Shown here in pieces: positions 16,652 through 26,435 of a stretch of DNA of 57,965 nucleotides. The position numbers and the translations under genes were made by a program. A model generated the notes under the pieces. It saw only the letters and a list, made by a program, of their open reading frames with translations. It was not told the DNA's origin and ran no database searches. Where the stretch lies: positions 1-57,965 of the forward strand of contig CADAOB010000009.1 of the NCBI GenBank assembly GCA_902789445.1. Direction: 5' to 3'. The number at the start of each line of letters is the position of its first letter. The first letter of the stretch is position 1. This DNA is from an uncultured Bacteroidia bacterium (GTDB taxonomy: Bacteria > Bacteroidota > Bacteroidia > Bacteroidales > UBA932).

Positions 16652-18499
16652 ATGTCGCCCTACCAGAACCGCAAGACCATCGTTGCCGGAGCCATCATCC
16701 TGGCCTTTGCCGTGATGGCTTTCCGCCTGTTCCAGGTGCAGATCCTCAAGAAGGAATACCGGGTGACGGCCGACAACAACGCCTTCAAATTCGAGACCAT
16801 CTACCCGGCCCGCGGCCGGATCCTGGATCGCAACGGCGAAGTCCTGGTGGACAACAAGCTGACCTACGACATCATGGTCACGCCTTTCGACGTGAAGGAA
16901 TTCGATACGCTCGCCTTCTGCCGGATCTTCGACCTGGACACCGCCTTCGTCCACGAGAAATTCCGCGAATACCGCCGCTACCGTACCCGGATCGGCTACC
17001 AGAGCCTGGTCTTCAAGCGGCAGGTGACCGGCGAGCAGTACAACATGTTCGTCGAGAAGAGTTTCCTCTTCCCCGGCTTCTCGGGCGTGCCGCGCACCTC
17101 GCGGACCTATCCCTTCAATGCCGGCGGCAACCTGCTGGGCTACATCTCGGAAGTGGATGCCGACTACATCAAGGCGCACCCGGAGTACCGGAGCGGCGAC
17201 TATGCGGGCAAAACCGGGATGGAGGAAGCCTATGAGACGCAGCTGCGCGGCGAGAAGGGCTACAGCATCTACCTGCGCGACGCCCGCGGCCGGCTCAAGG
17301 AACACTACCTCGACGGGGCCGAAGACAAGACCGCCGTGCCGGGCGTGGATGTGACCACGACCATCGACGGCGTGCTGCAGGCTTACGGCGAAAAGCTGAT
17401 GAAGAACAAGGTCGGCTCGCTGGTGGCCATCGAACCGGCCACGGGCGAAATCCTGACGATGGTCTCCAGCCCCGGCATCGACGTGAGCCAGCTCTCCGAG
17501 ATCAACAAACACTACCGCGACCTGGTGACCGACCCCTACAAGCCGATGTACAACCGGGCCGTGATGTCGCCGCAGCCGCCGGGCTCCGTCTTCAAGCTGG
17601 TCAACGGCCTGATCGGCCTCCAGGAAGGGGTCCTGACCCCGAACACGATGTACGGCTGCCACCGCGGCTACGTGGTAGGCGGCCTGCGCGTGGGCTGCCA
17701 CGGCCACCCGAGCCCGATCAACCTCTACCAGTCGATCATGATGTCGTGCAACGCATACTACTGCTATGTGTTCCGCTCCATCCTCGACAATCCGAAATAC
17801 AATTCCGTGCAGGAGGGCTTCGAACGCTGGAAGGATTACACGGCCAGCTTCGGTTTCGGCCGCAGGCTCGAGACCGACATCCCGGGCGAAAAAGCCGGAA
17901 CGATGCCCACGTCCGAACGCTACGACCGCCTCCACGGAAAAGGGCGCTGGCGCTCGATCTCGATCATCTCGCTTTCGATCGGCCAGGGCGAGATCGGCTG
18001 CACGCCGCTTCACCTGGCCAACCTGGCCGCCACGATCGCCAACCGCGGCTTCTTCTACACGCCCCATCTGCAGAAAGACACGCCGGAGAGTCCCATCGAC
18101 GAACGTTTCAAGGAACGGCATTACACGATGGTCGATACCTCCCATTTCGCCGACATCGTCAAGGGCATGGAACTGGCCGTCAACTATACGGGCGGCGGGG
18201 CCACGGCCACGGTCGCCCGCATCCCCGGCGTCATCGCCTGCGGCAAGACCGGCACGGCCCAGAACCCGCACGGCGACGACCACTCGGTGTTCATCACCTT
18301 CGCCCCGAAGGACGATCCGAAGATCGCCGTGGTCGCCTATGTGGAAAACGGCGGATTCGGTGCCACCTGGGCCGCCCCGATCGCCTCGCTGCTGGTGGAA
18401 AAATACCTCAACGGAGAAATTTCCCCGGAACGGAAACCCCTGGAGCAGCGCGTCTTCGACGGAAACCTGCTCCATAAAGTCAGAGTAAGGAGACGCTGA
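16652..18499 (+). CDS. mrdA: Penicillin-binding protein 2 (elongation-specific transpeptidase)
   Basis: This class B PBP cross-links peptidoglycan during side-wall growth together with RodA. It has one membrane helix (about residues 9-30) and a pedestal domain with RGRILDRNGEVL. The transpeptidase motifs are SVFK (Ser 312, Lys 315), SCN as the SxN motif, and KTG (532-534). The length of 615 aa is normal. It begins four bases after mreD and ends two bases before rodA, in the order usual for Bacteroidota. Confidence 0.96.
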   Translation: MSPYQNRKTIVAGAIILAFAVMAFRLFQVQILKKEYRVTADNNAFKFETIYPARGRILDRNGEVLVDNKLTYDIMVTPFDVKEFDTLAFCRIFDLDTAFVHEKFREYRRYRTRIGYQSLVFKRQVTGEQYNMFVEKSFLFPGFSGVPRTSRTYPFNAGGNLLGYISEVDADYIKAHPEYRSGDYAGKTGMEEAYETQLRGEKGYSIYLRDARGRLKEHYLDGAEDKTAVPGVDVTTTIDGVLQAYGEKLMKNKVGSLVAIEPATGEILTMVSSPGIDVSQLSEINKHYRDLVTDPYKPMYNRAVMSPQPPGSVFKLVNGLIGLQEGVLTPNTMYGCHRGYVVGGLRVGCHGHPSPINLYQSIMMSCNAYYCYVFRSILDNPKYNSVQEGFERWKDYTASFGFGRRLETDIPGEKAGTMPTSERYDRLHGKGRWRSISIISLSIGQGEIGCTPLHLANLAATIANRGFFYTPHLQKDTPESPIDERFKERHYTMVDTSHFADIVKGMELAVNYTGGGATATVARIPGVIACGKTGTAQNPHGDDHSVFITFAPKDDPKIAVVAYVENGGFGATWAAPIASLLVEKYLNGEISPERKPLEQRVFDGNLLHKVRVRRR

Positions 18500-18501
18500 C
18501 C

Positions 18502-19926
18502 ATGCCGGAACTCAACTACAAGAAACTCGACTGGGTCGTAGTGGGGCTCTACCTGCTGCTGCTGGTATTCGGCTGGATGAACATCTTCTCCTCGTCCGTC
18601 AAGGAGACGGGCTTCCTGTTCAAACTGTCGGAGAAATACGTGATGGACCTCATCTGGATGGGCTCGGCCGCCGTGATCGCGATCCTCATCCTCTTTGTCA
18701 TCCCCTCGAAAGTCTATCCGGCCATTTCCTGGCCCCTGTACGTCCTGATGGTCGTCCTGTTGGTGGCCGTCGCCTTTGTCGGCAAGGAGGTCAACGGATC
18801 CAAATCGTGGTTTGCCATCGGCCCCTTCAGCATCCAGCCGGCCGAGTTCTCGAAGATATCGACCTCCATCCTGCTGGCCTACCTGATGAGCAAATACGAG
18901 TTCCGCTTCAGCAATCCGAAAGATTTCATCCGGATCGCCCTGGTCATCGGCATCCCCATCCTGGCCATCCTCCTGGAAAAGGAGACCGGATCGGCCCTGG
19001 TCTATCTGGGCTTCCTGGTGGTCTGCTACCGCGAGGGGATGACGGGCTGGATCCTGGTAGCCGGCATCCTCGCCGTCCTGTTCTTCATCCTGACGCTGGT
19101 ACTCTCGCCCTTTGCGGCCATCCTGATCCTGACGGCCCTGGCGGGCGTCACGACGGGTTATTACAGGCGCAAGTTGATCCCCGCCGCAGCCGTCACGGCC
19201 GCCGTCGTCACGCTGCTGGCCTTCCTTCCGCGCCTGATGCGGATCGAATCGCTTTCTTTCCTGGGCCGTCTCGAACCCGAGGTCTGGGCCGCCCTCCTCA
19301 CAGGCCTGGCCGCCATCGTGCTGACGGTCTCCAGCATGATCCGGCGCCGCAGCACGGTACGCAACCTGATGATGGGCTTCCTGCTGGGCCTGATCCTGAT
19401 CTTCTCGGTGGAATTCGTATTCGAGCACGTGCTCAAGGAACACCAGCGGGCCCGCATCGAGGTCCTGCTGGGCATCCGGGAGGACCCGATGGGCGTGGGA
19501 TACAACGTCCACCAGTCGCTGGTGGCCATCGGCTCGGGCGGTTTCGCCGGAAAAGGCTTCCTGGGCGGCACGCAGACCCGCTTCGACTTCGTTCCGGAGC
19601 AGAGCACCGACTTCATCTTCTGCACCATCGGCGAGGAGTGGGGCCTGCTGGGCACGCTCTTCGTACTGGCGGTCTATCTGGCGCTGATCCTGCGCCTGCT
19701 CGCCTCGGCTGAGAAGAACAAGGACGGATTCGTACGCATCTACGGCTGGTGCGCCGCCATGTGCCTGCTGATGCACGTGGTGATCAACATCTGCATGACC
19801 ATCGGCCTGATGCCGGTCATCGGCATCCCGCTGCCGCTGCTCAGCTACGGCGGCTCGTCGCTGTGGGCTTTCACGATCTTGCTTTTCATCTACCTGCGGC
19901 TCGATATGGAAGAGAAAAGTTACTGA
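18502..19926 (+). CDS. rodA: Peptidoglycan glycosyltransferase RodA, 474 aa
   Basis: RodA is the SEDS-family polymerase that works with PBP2. Typical SEDS segments are GSKSWFAIGPFSIQPAEFSK, EKETGSALVYLGF and the C-terminal 'GIPLPLLSYGGSSLW'. The protein is about 80-100 residues longer than E. coli RodA because of extra hydrophobic segments in the middle (about 175-295), a feature also known from other Bacteroidota RodA proteins. About twelve membrane helices are likely. It is the last gene of the mre-rod operon. Confidence 0.94.
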   Translation: MPELNYKKLDWVVVGLYLLLLVFGWMNIFSSSVKETGFLFKLSEKYVMDLIWMGSAAVIAILILFVIPSKVYPAISWPLYVLMVVLLVAVAFVGKEVNGSKSWFAIGPFSIQPAEFSKISTSILLAYLMSKYEFRFSNPKDFIRIALVIGIPILAILLEKETGSALVYLGFLVVCYREGMTGWILVAGILAVLFFILTLVLSPFAAILILTALAGVTTGYYRRKLIPAAAVTAAVVTLLAFLPRLMRIESLSFLGRLEPEVWAALLTGLAAIVLTVSSMIRRRSTVRNLMMGFLLGLILIFSVEFVFEHVLKEHQRARIEVLLGIREDPMGVGYNVHQSLVAIGSGGFAGKGFLGGTQTRFDFVPEQSTDFIFCTIGEEWGLLGTLFVLAVYLALILRLLASAEKNKDGFVRIYGWCAAMCLLMHVVINICMTIGLMPVIGIPLPLLSYGGSSLWAFTILLFIYLRLDMEEKSY

Positions 19927-19941
19927 TAATTGTTTTTTCAT

Positions 19942-19949
19942 TACATTTG
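19942..19949 (+). promoter_or_regulatory. -7 promoter box for gcvP
   Basis: TACATTTG fits TAnnTTTG, 36 bases before the ATG at 19985. It lies in the 58-bp gap after rodA, so gcvP is probably transcribed separately. No glycine riboswitch-like structure fits in this gap. Confidence 0.5.
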
Positions 19950-19984
19950 TAAGATTTTTTGTCAAACCAAACAAAACCTACGAT

Positions 19985-22798
19985 ATGCCTCTTTCCTTTG
20001 TAGACAGACACAACGGCCCGAGACCTTCCCAGGAGCAGCAGATGCTCGAGGTGCTGGGCGTCAAATCGCTCGACGAACTCATCGGCCAGACCGTCCCGCA
20101 GGACATACTTCTTAAAGAACCCCTCAAGCTCGATCCGCCCATGAGCGAGCAGGCCTACCTGGCCCGCCTCAAACAGATTGCCGGCAAGAACCGCAATCTC
20201 CGCTCGCTGATCGGCCTGGGCTTCTACGGCACGGCTTCCCCGGCCGTGATCACCCGCAATGTCTTCGAGAATCCCTGCTGGTACACTTCCTACACGCCGT
20301 ACCAGGCTGAGATCTCCCAGGGCCGTCTGGAAGCCCTCATCAACTTCCAGACGATGATCTCCTCGCTCACCGGCTTCTCGCTGGCCAACTGCTCGATGCT
20401 CGACGACGCCACGGCAGCCGCCGAGGCGATGCGCATGATGTTCGAGCTCCGGCCGCGCGACGCGGTCAAGGCGGGCAAGAACGTGATCTTCGTCGATGAA
20501 GACATCTTCCCGAACGTCCTGTCGGTGCTCCGTACCCGCGCTTCCGGCCTGGGCATCGAGATCCACACCGGGAAAGCGCTCGAATATACTTTTGAAGAAA
20601 AATGCTATGGCGCCCTGGTCCAGTACCCCGCCGCCGACGGCGAAGTGCGCGACTATACGGAATTCTGCACCCGCGCCCACGCCGCCGGCTGCCTGGTGGC
20701 CGCCTGGTGCGACATCCTGGCCCTCGCCCTGCTGAAGGAGCCCGCCGCCTGGGGAGCCGACATCGCCTGCGGCACCGCCCAGCGCTTCGGCCTTCCGATG
20801 GGCTTCGGCGGCCCGACCGCCGGCTGGATGGCCTGCGCCGACAAATACAAACGCAACCTCCCGGGCCGCATCATCGGCATCTCGGTGGGCCGTCTCGGCG
20901 AGCGTGCCGTGCGTCTGGCCCTCCAGACCCGCGAGCAGCACATCAAACGCGAGAAAGCCACGTCGAACATCTGCACCGCCACGGCCCTGATGGCCACGAT
21001 GACCGGCATGTTCGCCGTGTGGCACGGCCCGAAAGGCATCACGGAAATCGCCTGCAACGCCTGGGGCTACGCCCATGCCGTCGCCGCCAAGCTGAAAGAG
21101 GCCGGCTACAAGCTCGCGGCTGAGAACTTCTTCGACACGATCCGCATTGTGGACGTGGATGCCGCCGCCATCTGCAAGAAAGCGCAGGCCGCCGGATTCA
21201 ACTTCTGCTATCCGGATGCGAAGACCGTCCAGATCTCCTTCGACGAACTGTCCACCTGCGAAGAGGCCCGCGCCATCGGGGAGATCTTCGGCTGCAAGGA
21301 AGGATGCCCGGCCCAGCCCGAGGCGCCTGTCTTCATGAAGCGCGAAAGTCCGATCCTCACCCAGAAGGTCTTCAACAGCTACCATTCCGAGACCGAGATG
21401 ATGCGCTACATCAAGATGCTCGAGCGCAAGGACATCTCGCTCGCCCACTCGATGATTCCGCTGGGCAGCTGCACGATGAAACTCAACGCGGCCGCCGAGA
21501 TGCTCCCGCTCAGCTGGAGCGAATTCGCCAACCTGCACCCCTATGCCCCCGCCGACCAGGCCGAAGGCACCCTGCAGGTGATCCGCGAACTGGAGCACGA
21601 CCTGGCCGTGATCACGGGCTTCGACGCCTGCTCGCTGCAGCCCAACAGCGGCGCCGCGGGTGAATATGCGGGCCTGATGACCATCCGCCGCTACCTGAAC
21701 GCCAATGGCGGCACGGGCCGGCGCGTGATGATCATCCCGACCTCCGCCCACGGCACCAACCCGGCCTCCGCCGCGATGGCCGGCTTCGACATCGTCCTGG
21801 TCAGCTGCGATGACAAGGGCAACATCAACGTCGAGGAACTCGCCGAAAAGGCAGCTGCCGCCGGTGACACGCTGGCCGGCATGATGATCACCTATCCTTC
21901 CACGCACGGCGTGTTCGAAGTCCGCATCCGCGAGATCGTGGACATCATCCACCGCCACGGCGGCCTCCTCTATATGGACGGTGCCAACATGAACGCCCAG
22001 GTGGGCCTGACCAATCCGGGCTACATCGGCGCCGACGTGTGCCACCTCAACCTCCACAAGACCTTCGCCATGCCGCACGGCGGCGGCGGCCCGGGCGTCG
22101 GCCCGATCTGCTGCACGGCCGCGCTCAAGCCGTATCTGCCCGGTCACCCGGTGGTCAGCGCGTGCGGCGGAGCCGGCATGGACGCCGTCAGCGCCGCTCC
22201 CTACGGAAGCCCGCTGCTGCTGCCCATCACCCACGCCTACATCAAGATGCTGGGCGCCGAAGGCCTGCGCAAGGTCACGGAGATCGCCATCCTCAACGCC
22301 AACTACATGTCGGCCAAGTTCCTGCCGGAACTCAAGACCCTCTATACCGGTGCCACGGGCCGCGTCGCCCACGAGTGCATCATCGACCTGCGCCACTTCA
22401 AAGCCGAATACGGCGTGGACGCCACCGACGTCGCCAAGCGCCTGATGGACTTTGGCTTCCACGCCCCGACCCTCTCCTTCCCGGTCCACGAGACCCTGAT
22501 GGTTGAGCCCACCGAGAGCGAGCCGCTGAGCGAACTGGACCGCTTCGTCGAAACGCTCAAGACCATCGTCGCCGAGTGCGAAGCCATCAAGGCCGGCAAG
22601 CTCGACGCCGAGGACAATCCGCTCAAGATGGCCCCGCACACGCAGGACGAAGTCTGCGCCGACAGCTGGAACCACGCCTACAGCCGCACCCAGGCCGCCT
22701 TCCCGCTCGAATGGATCCGCGAGAAGAAGCTCTGGCCGGCCGTCAGCCGCGTGGACAACGGCTACGGCGACCGCAACCTGGTGACCAGTGTTGAATAA
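19985..22798 (+). CDS. gcvP: Glycine dehydrogenase (decarboxylating), P-protein
   Basis: The P-protein of the glycine cleavage system decarboxylates glycine with PLP and passes the aminomethyl group to the H-protein. It is the single-chain form (937 aa), with the two halves fused. The N-terminal half starts with the typical 'DRHNGPRPSQEQQMLE'. The C-terminal half carries the PLP Lys 692 in NLHKTFAMPHGGGGPG. Other conserved pieces are GYCTAEI-like 'PYQAEISQGRLE', and GTNPASAAMAGF. The T and H genes are not in the window. Confidence 0.97.
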   Translation: MPLSFVDRHNGPRPSQEQQMLEVLGVKSLDELIGQTVPQDILLKEPLKLDPPMSEQAYLARLKQIAGKNRNLRSLIGLGFYGTASPAVITRNVFENPCWYTSYTPYQAEISQGRLEALINFQTMISSLTGFSLANCSMLDDATAAAEAMRMMFELRPRDAVKAGKNVIFVDEDIFPNVLSVLRTRASGLGIEIHTGKALEYTFEEKCYGALVQYPAADGEVRDYTEFCTRAHAAGCLVAAWCDILALALLKEPAAWGADIACGTAQRFGLPMGFGGPTAGWMACADKYKRNLPGRIIGISVGRLGERAVRLALQTREQHIKREKATSNICTATALMATMTGMFAVWHGPKGITEIACNAWGYAHAVAAKLKEAGYKLAAENFFDTIRIVDVDAAAICKKAQAAGFNFCYPDAKTVQISFDELSTCEEARAIGEIFGCKEGCPAQPEAPVFMKRESPILTQKVFNSYHSETEMMRYIKMLERKDISLAHSMIPLGSCTMKLNAAAEMLPLSWSEFANLHPYAPADQAEGTLQVIRELEHDLAVITGFDACSLQPNSGAAGEYAGLMTIRRYLNANGGTGRRVMIIPTSAHGTNPASAAMAGFDIVLVSCDDKGNINVEELAEKAAAAGDTLAGMMITYPSTHGVFEVRIREIVDIIHRHGGLLYMDGANMNAQVGLTNPGYIGADVCHLNLHKTFAMPHGGGGPGVGPICCTAALKPYLPGHPVVSACGGAGMDAVSAAPYGSPLLLPITHAYIKMLGAEGLRKVTEIAILNANYMSAKFLPELKTLYTGATGRVAHECIIDLRHFKAEYGVDATDVAKRLMDFGFHAPTLSFPVHETLMVEPTESEPLSELDRFVETLKTIVAECEAIKAGKLDAEDNPLKMAPHTQDEVCADSWNHAYSRTQAAFPLEWIREKKLWPAVSRVDNGYGDRNLVTSVE

Positions 22799-22831
22799 GT
22801 TATTGTCATATAAATTTTAAACATTCATCTT

Positions 22832-23275
22832 ATGAAAAAGATTCTGATTTCCCTTTTCGCAGTGCTTGCCCTCACTACGGCGGCACACGCCCAGTACAAC
22901 CACGCGCTTGGTGTCCGCGTAGGTGCCGGCTCCGCCTTCGGAGCTGAACTCTCCTATCAGGGCTTCCTGACCGACATCAACCGCATCGAACTCGACCTGG
23001 GTGCCAACTTCGGCAGCTACAGTGCGGTCTCCCTGGCTGCTGTCTATCAGTGGCATTGGTTCCTGGCCGGCGGCTTCGGCTTCTTCGCCGGTCCCGGTGT
23101 CCAGGGTTACATCGTGGAGAGCCACGCCGGCCTGGGTGTCGGCGGCCAACTGGGTTTCGACTACCAGTTCAGCGCGCCGATCCAGCTGTCGCTTGACTTC
23201 CGCCCGATGTGGAATCTCTTCTCCAACACCGGCTTCAACTACGGCGCCGCCCTCGGTATCCGCTACGCGTTCTAA
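22832..23275 (+). CDS. Small outer-membrane beta-barrel protein, 147 aa
   Basis: A signal peptide (about residues 1-20, ending AHAQ) is followed by Gly-rich amphipathic strands, ending in IRYAF with a terminal Phe. An eight-strand barrel is likely. It resembles the 147-aa barrel at 327-770 in size and style but not obviously in sequence. It lies 33 bases after gcvP with no clear promoter, and ends just before a strong terminator. Role unknown. Confidence 0.8.
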   Translation: MKKILISLFAVLALTTAAHAQYNHALGVRVGAGSAFGAELSYQGFLTDINRIELDLGANFGSYSAVSLAAVYQWHWFLAGGFGFFAGPGVQGYIVESHAGLGVGGQLGFDYQFSAPIQLSLDFRPMWNLFSNTGFNYGAALGIRYAF

Positions 23276-23283
23276 GCTTTTTA

Positions 23284-23367
23284 CCGGGGCGCTGCCCCGG
23301 ACCCCGCGCCTCCCGGCCTAAGGCCGGGTATCTGTCAGCCAGCCCCCTCGGGCTGGCTGATTTTTTT
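23284..23367 (+). terminator. Triple-hairpin terminator region
   Basis: Three hairpins follow each other: CCGGGGC/GCCCCGG (23284-23300), CCCGGCC/GGCCGGG (23312-23328) and TCAGCCAGCCC/GGGCTGGCTGA (23335-23360). A run of seven T follows the last. Only the third has the classic terminator form. The first two are GC-rich palindromes of different sequence. Confidence 0.85.
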
Positions 23368-23405
23368 GAAGGAAGAATATAATTTGTCACCCCAAAAAAA
23401 ATCGC

Positions 23406-23412
23406 TAACTTG
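23406..23412 (+). promoter_or_regulatory. Probable -7 promoter box with long leader
   Basis: TAACTTG followed by C is identical to the box ahead of the beta-helix gene at 836. The next start is 127 bases downstream, which leaves a leader of about 120 bases that can fold (next entry). Confidence 0.4.
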
Positions 23413-23420
23413 CACCCCAA

Positions 23421-23491
23421 ATGAAGTTACGCTTCATACGGCGCAGTTTCGGGAGCACAATTCACTTGTGATTCCGACGGCGGAGCCGTAT
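23421..23491 (+). promoter_or_regulatory. Structured 5' leader of the barrel/OmpA operon
   Basis: Three nested or adjacent pairings are visible. ATGAAG/CTTCAT (23421-23437) forms a small hairpin. ATACGGC (23436-23442) pairs with GCCGTAT (23485-23491) as an outer stem. Inside it, CGGGAGCACAA (23450-23460) pairs with TTGTGATTCCG (23466-23476) with one mismatch and one G-T pair. I match it to no known riboswitch class. It may be a regulatory leader, an mRNA stabiliser or a protein site. Confidence 0.4.
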
Positions 23492-23538
23492 CCCGGCACC
23501 GCCAACCAACACTTGAAATAACAGAAAATTAAGAATTT

Positions 23539-24294
23539 ATGAAGAAAATCACTTTGATTTTCGCGGCCCTGCTCATCGGGGCAGCGACATTGTCGGCACA
23601 GAACGCCTTCGTCGGCGGCCACAGGGCATGGACCTTTGCCCTGCAGGGCGGGCCGATGTATTCGGTCAATGAGAATGGTTTCTCGTACCGGGAAAACGGC
23701 TATGGGAGCAAACTCTTCACCCTGCAGGGAGCTGCAGCCGTCGGCTTTGAATTCACCGAAGCCCTCGGCCTCCGCCTGTCCGTTGCATACGGCGACAACC
23801 GCAGCGCCGCCAATACGCGCCAGACCGCCGCTCACGGCTTCTATCCGTACAATTTCCGCAGTGTGAACGGTTTCCTCGACGGCACCCTCGACCTCAACGG
23901 CAACTATGCCGTCGAACGCGCCTTCCGGCCGCGCCTCTATGCCGGCATCGGAGTCGGCCACACGTTCCATTTCACCAAGCCGACCGGCTACGGCACGCCG
24001 AAGCCGACGGACAATGTCGGCTGGGAAGCGGCCAACCCGTTCCACCCCTGGCAGGACATCTGCGAGAAGAACACCGTGTTCGGTTTCCGTGCCGGCTTTA
24101 TCGCGGAATATGACTTCAGCCAGTCGTTCGGCATCTTCGCCGACCTTTGCGGCGAAGCCTACAACGACCAGTACAACGGCCTGCAGCCGACCGAGCAGGA
24201 CCAACAGGCCTACGCCGGTTACGCCGGTTTCCCGCTCGACCTGCGCGCCTCGCTTTCTTTCGGCGTCATTTTCCGCATCAATACCACGAAATAA
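23539..24294 (+). CDS. Outer-membrane beta-barrel protein, 251 aa
   Basis: The signal peptide ends in LSAQ (about residue 21). The mature protein is made of Gly/aromatic amphipathic strands (for example LYAGIGVGHTFHF and LRASLSFGVIFRI) consistent with an 8-10-strand barrel. The pattern matches N-terminal domains of OmpA-like proteins without the C-terminal peptidoglycan-binding part. The gene lies nine bases before an OmpA-family gene, so they are co-transcribed and may sit in the same complex. Function unknown. Confidence 0.8.
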   Translation: MKKITLIFAALLIGAATLSAQNAFVGGHRAWTFALQGGPMYSVNENGFSYRENGYGSKLFTLQGAAAVGFEFTEALGLRLSVAYGDNRSAANTRQTAAHGFYPYNFRSVNGFLDGTLDLNGNYAVERAFRPRLYAGIGVGHTFHFTKPTGYGTPKPTDNVGWEAANPFHPWQDICEKNTVFGFRAGFIAEYDFSQSFGIFADLCGEAYNDQYNGLQPTEQDQQAYAGYAGFPLDLRASLSFGVIFRINTTK

Positions 24295-24303
24295 ACGAAG
24301 ACT

Positions 24304-25326
24304 ATGAAATACAGCAAACTCCTTCTTGTCCTTCTGAGCGCGCTGATGGCTTTCAGTGCCGTCGGACAGGAAAAATATGAAAACAAATGGTTTGGCGGCG
24401 CAGGCGGCGGTATGAACTTCGGAACCGACGGTTTCGACCGCAGCCTCCGCGAGATCTCCCACCTGGGTGCCGGTACGGCCGTTGACGCCTGGGTCGGCAA
24501 GCGCTTCAACGACTGGTTCGGTCTGCGCGCCGGCTACCAGGGACTGGGCATTTCCAAACGCTATGTCGAATACGGGCAGTTCCCGTTCATGTATGTCCAC
24601 GCCGACGCCATGCTGATGTACAACCGTTTCATCATGCCCTATGTCCACGCCGGCTTCACCAAGATTGACAAAGGCTCGCCGGCCGGCGGTATCGGTGTGA
24701 TGGTCCCCATCCACCTGAGCAAGACCGTCAGCATCGTGCCCGATATCAAGGTCACGGCTTATAGCGACAAGGCCTATAATACGGGCGACAAAGGCTTCGC
24801 CGCCAATGTGAGCGGCACTGTGGGCCTGGCCGTCAACCTGGCCCGGCCGCGCGCCAAGAAGGCAGAACCGGTCTTCGTGGCCCCCGAACCGGAGCCGCAG
24901 CCCGAGCCGCAGCCGGTCGTCGTTCCCGAACCGGAGCCGCAGCCCGAACCGGAACCGGTCATCGACCTGGTGCAGAAGTCGGAAGAATTCACCGCCCGCA
25001 TCGCCGGCATCACACTCTTCGACTTCGACAAGTACAGTCTCCGCCAGGAAGCCTTCCCGGTCCTCGACGAAATTGCGGCCTGGATGCAGGAGAATCCGGA
25101 GCGCATCGCCATCATTGAAGGTTACACCGACAATCGCGGTACCGACGCCTACAACCTCGTTCTCTCGCAGCGGCGTGCCGAAGCGGTTATGAACTACCTG
25201 GTTGCCAACGGCGTTGACAAAGCCCGCCTGACGGCGGAAGGCCACGGCAAAGGTCACTTCACCGAAGGAAAGACCGACGCCGAGATCCGTCAGCAGAACC
25301 GCCGCGTAGTCATAACGCTCAAGTAA
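24304..25326 (+). CDS. OmpA-family outer-membrane protein, 340 aa
   Basis: A signal peptide (about 1-21) is followed by a beta-barrel domain to about residue 180 and a Pro/Glu repeat linker (PEPEPQPEP type, about 198-222). The OmpA-like domain that binds peptidoglycan diaminopimelate follows; its signature is [20 protein letters not shown]. The C-terminus RRVVITLK is typical. The protein anchors the outer membrane to the wall. The stop is two bases before the TTG start of gmd, so this operon may read into the polysaccharide locus. Confidence 0.92.
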   Translation: MKYSKLLLVLLSALMAFSAVGQEKYENKWFGGAGGGMNFGTDGFDRSLREISHLGAGTAVDAWVGKRFNDWFGLRAGYQGLGISKRYVEYGQFPFMYVHADAMLMYNRFIMPYVHAGFTKIDKGSPAGGIGVMVPIHLSKTVSIVPDIKVTAYSDKAYNTGDKGFAANVSGTVGLAVNLARPRAKKAEPVFVAPEPEPQPEPQPVVVPEPEPQPEPEPVIDLVQKSEEFTARIAGITLFDFDKYSLRQEAFPVLDEIAAWMQENPERIAIIEGYTDNRGTDAYNLVLSQRRAEAVMNYLVANGVDKARLTAEGHGKGHFTEGKTDAEIRQQNRRVVITLK

Positions 25327-25328
25327 CC

Positions 25329-26435
25329 TTGGGCAAACGCGCACTGATAACAGGAATTACCGGACAGGATGGCAGCTTCCTGTCCGAATTCCTTTTGAAT
25401 AAGGGTTATGAGGTTCACGGAATCATCCGCCGCAGTTCGGTGGATTTCCGTGAGCGCATCGCTCATCTGGAGGGAAAGCCCGGCTTTCACCTCCACTTCG
25501 CCGACCTGGGCGATTCGATGAGCATCGTCAAGGTCGTGGGGCAGGTGCAACCCGACGAGATCTACAACCTGGCGGCCCAGAGCCACGTACAGGTCAGCTT
25601 CGACGCGCCGGAATTCACCGCGGACGTCGATGCCGTGGGCGTGCTCCGTATCCTGGAAGCGGTCCGGGCCTGCCATCTGGAGAAACGCTGCCGCATCTAC
25701 CAGGCATCGACTTCCGAGTTATACGGCAAAGTAGAGGCTGTTCCGCAAAACGAAGAAACACCTTTCCACCCGTACAGTCCCTACGCCGTAGCCAAACTCT
25801 ACGGCTACTGGATCGTGAAGGAGTACCGCGAAGCCTACGGAATGTACTGCTGCAGCGGCATCCTGTTCAACCACGAGAGCGAACGCCGCGGCGAGACTTT
25901 CGTCACGCGGAAGATTACACTGGCCGCCGCCCGCATCGCACAGGGCCTGCAGGACCGGCTGCTGCTCGGCAACCTGTCCAGCAAACGCGACTGGGGCTAT
26001 GCCCGCGACTATGTGGAATGCATGTGGCTGATGCTCCAGCAGGAGCGTCCCGACGACTATGTCATCGCCACCGGCGTCCAGCATACCGTGCGGGAATTCG
26101 CCGACCTGGCTTTCCGCCACGTCGGCATCACCCTGCGCTGGGAAGGAGAAGGCGCCGACGAGAAAGGCATCTGCACGGCGGGCCCCGACCGGCTGGTCGG
26201 CAAAATCCTCGTGGCCGTCAGCCCGGATTTCTACCGGCCGACCGATGTGGTCAACCTGCTCGGAGACCCTTCGAAAGCCCGCCGGGAACTGGGCTGGGAC
26301 CCCGCCCGGACGAGCTTCGAACAGCTGGTCGCCCTGATGGCCGAAGCCGACATGGCCAAAGTGGCGGCAGAAGGTGCCGCCGCCAAGGTACGGACCAACC
26401 TGGCCGAGTACCTTGAAAAAGGCATTGTGAAATAA
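25329..26435 (+). CDS. gmd: GDP-mannose 4,6-dehydratase
   Basis: Gmd converts GDP-D-mannose to GDP-4-keto-6-deoxy-D-mannose. This short-chain dehydrogenase-type enzyme has the NADP-binding loop GITGQDG (9-15), the active-site segment STSELYG (127-133; Thr 128, Glu 130) and YSPYAVAK (Tyr 152, Lys 156). The length of 368 aa is normal. The start is TTG: the nucleotide-binding loop begins nine codons later and no ATG exists before it. It follows the OmpA stop by two bases and overlaps fcl by one base (TAATG). Confidence 0.95.
   Translation: MGKRALITGITGQDGSFLSEFLLNKGYEVHGIIRRSSVDFRERIAHLEGKPGFHLHFADLGDSMSIVKVVGQVQPDEIYNLAAQSHVQVSFDAPEFTADVDAVGVLRILEAVRACHLEKRCRIYQASTSELYGKVEAVPQNEETPFHPYSPYAVAKLYGYWIVKEYREAYGMYCCSGILFNHESERRGETFVTRKITLAAARIAQGLQDRLLLGNLSSKRDWGYARDYVECMWLMLQQERPDDYVIATGVQHTVREFADLAFRHVGITLRWEGEGADEKGICTAGPDRLVGKILVAVSPDFYRPTDVVNLLGDPSKARRELGWDPARTSFEQLVALMAEADMAKVAAEGAAAKVRTNLAEYLEKGIVK

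Noticed and set aside
16583-18475. Long open frame opposite PBP2 (630 aa)
   Set aside because: Shadow of mrdA; no signal, domain or start context.
19886-22675. Long open frame opposite gcvP (929 aa)
   Set aside because: It is a shadow of gcvP, with composition typical of reverse frames of GC-rich codons.
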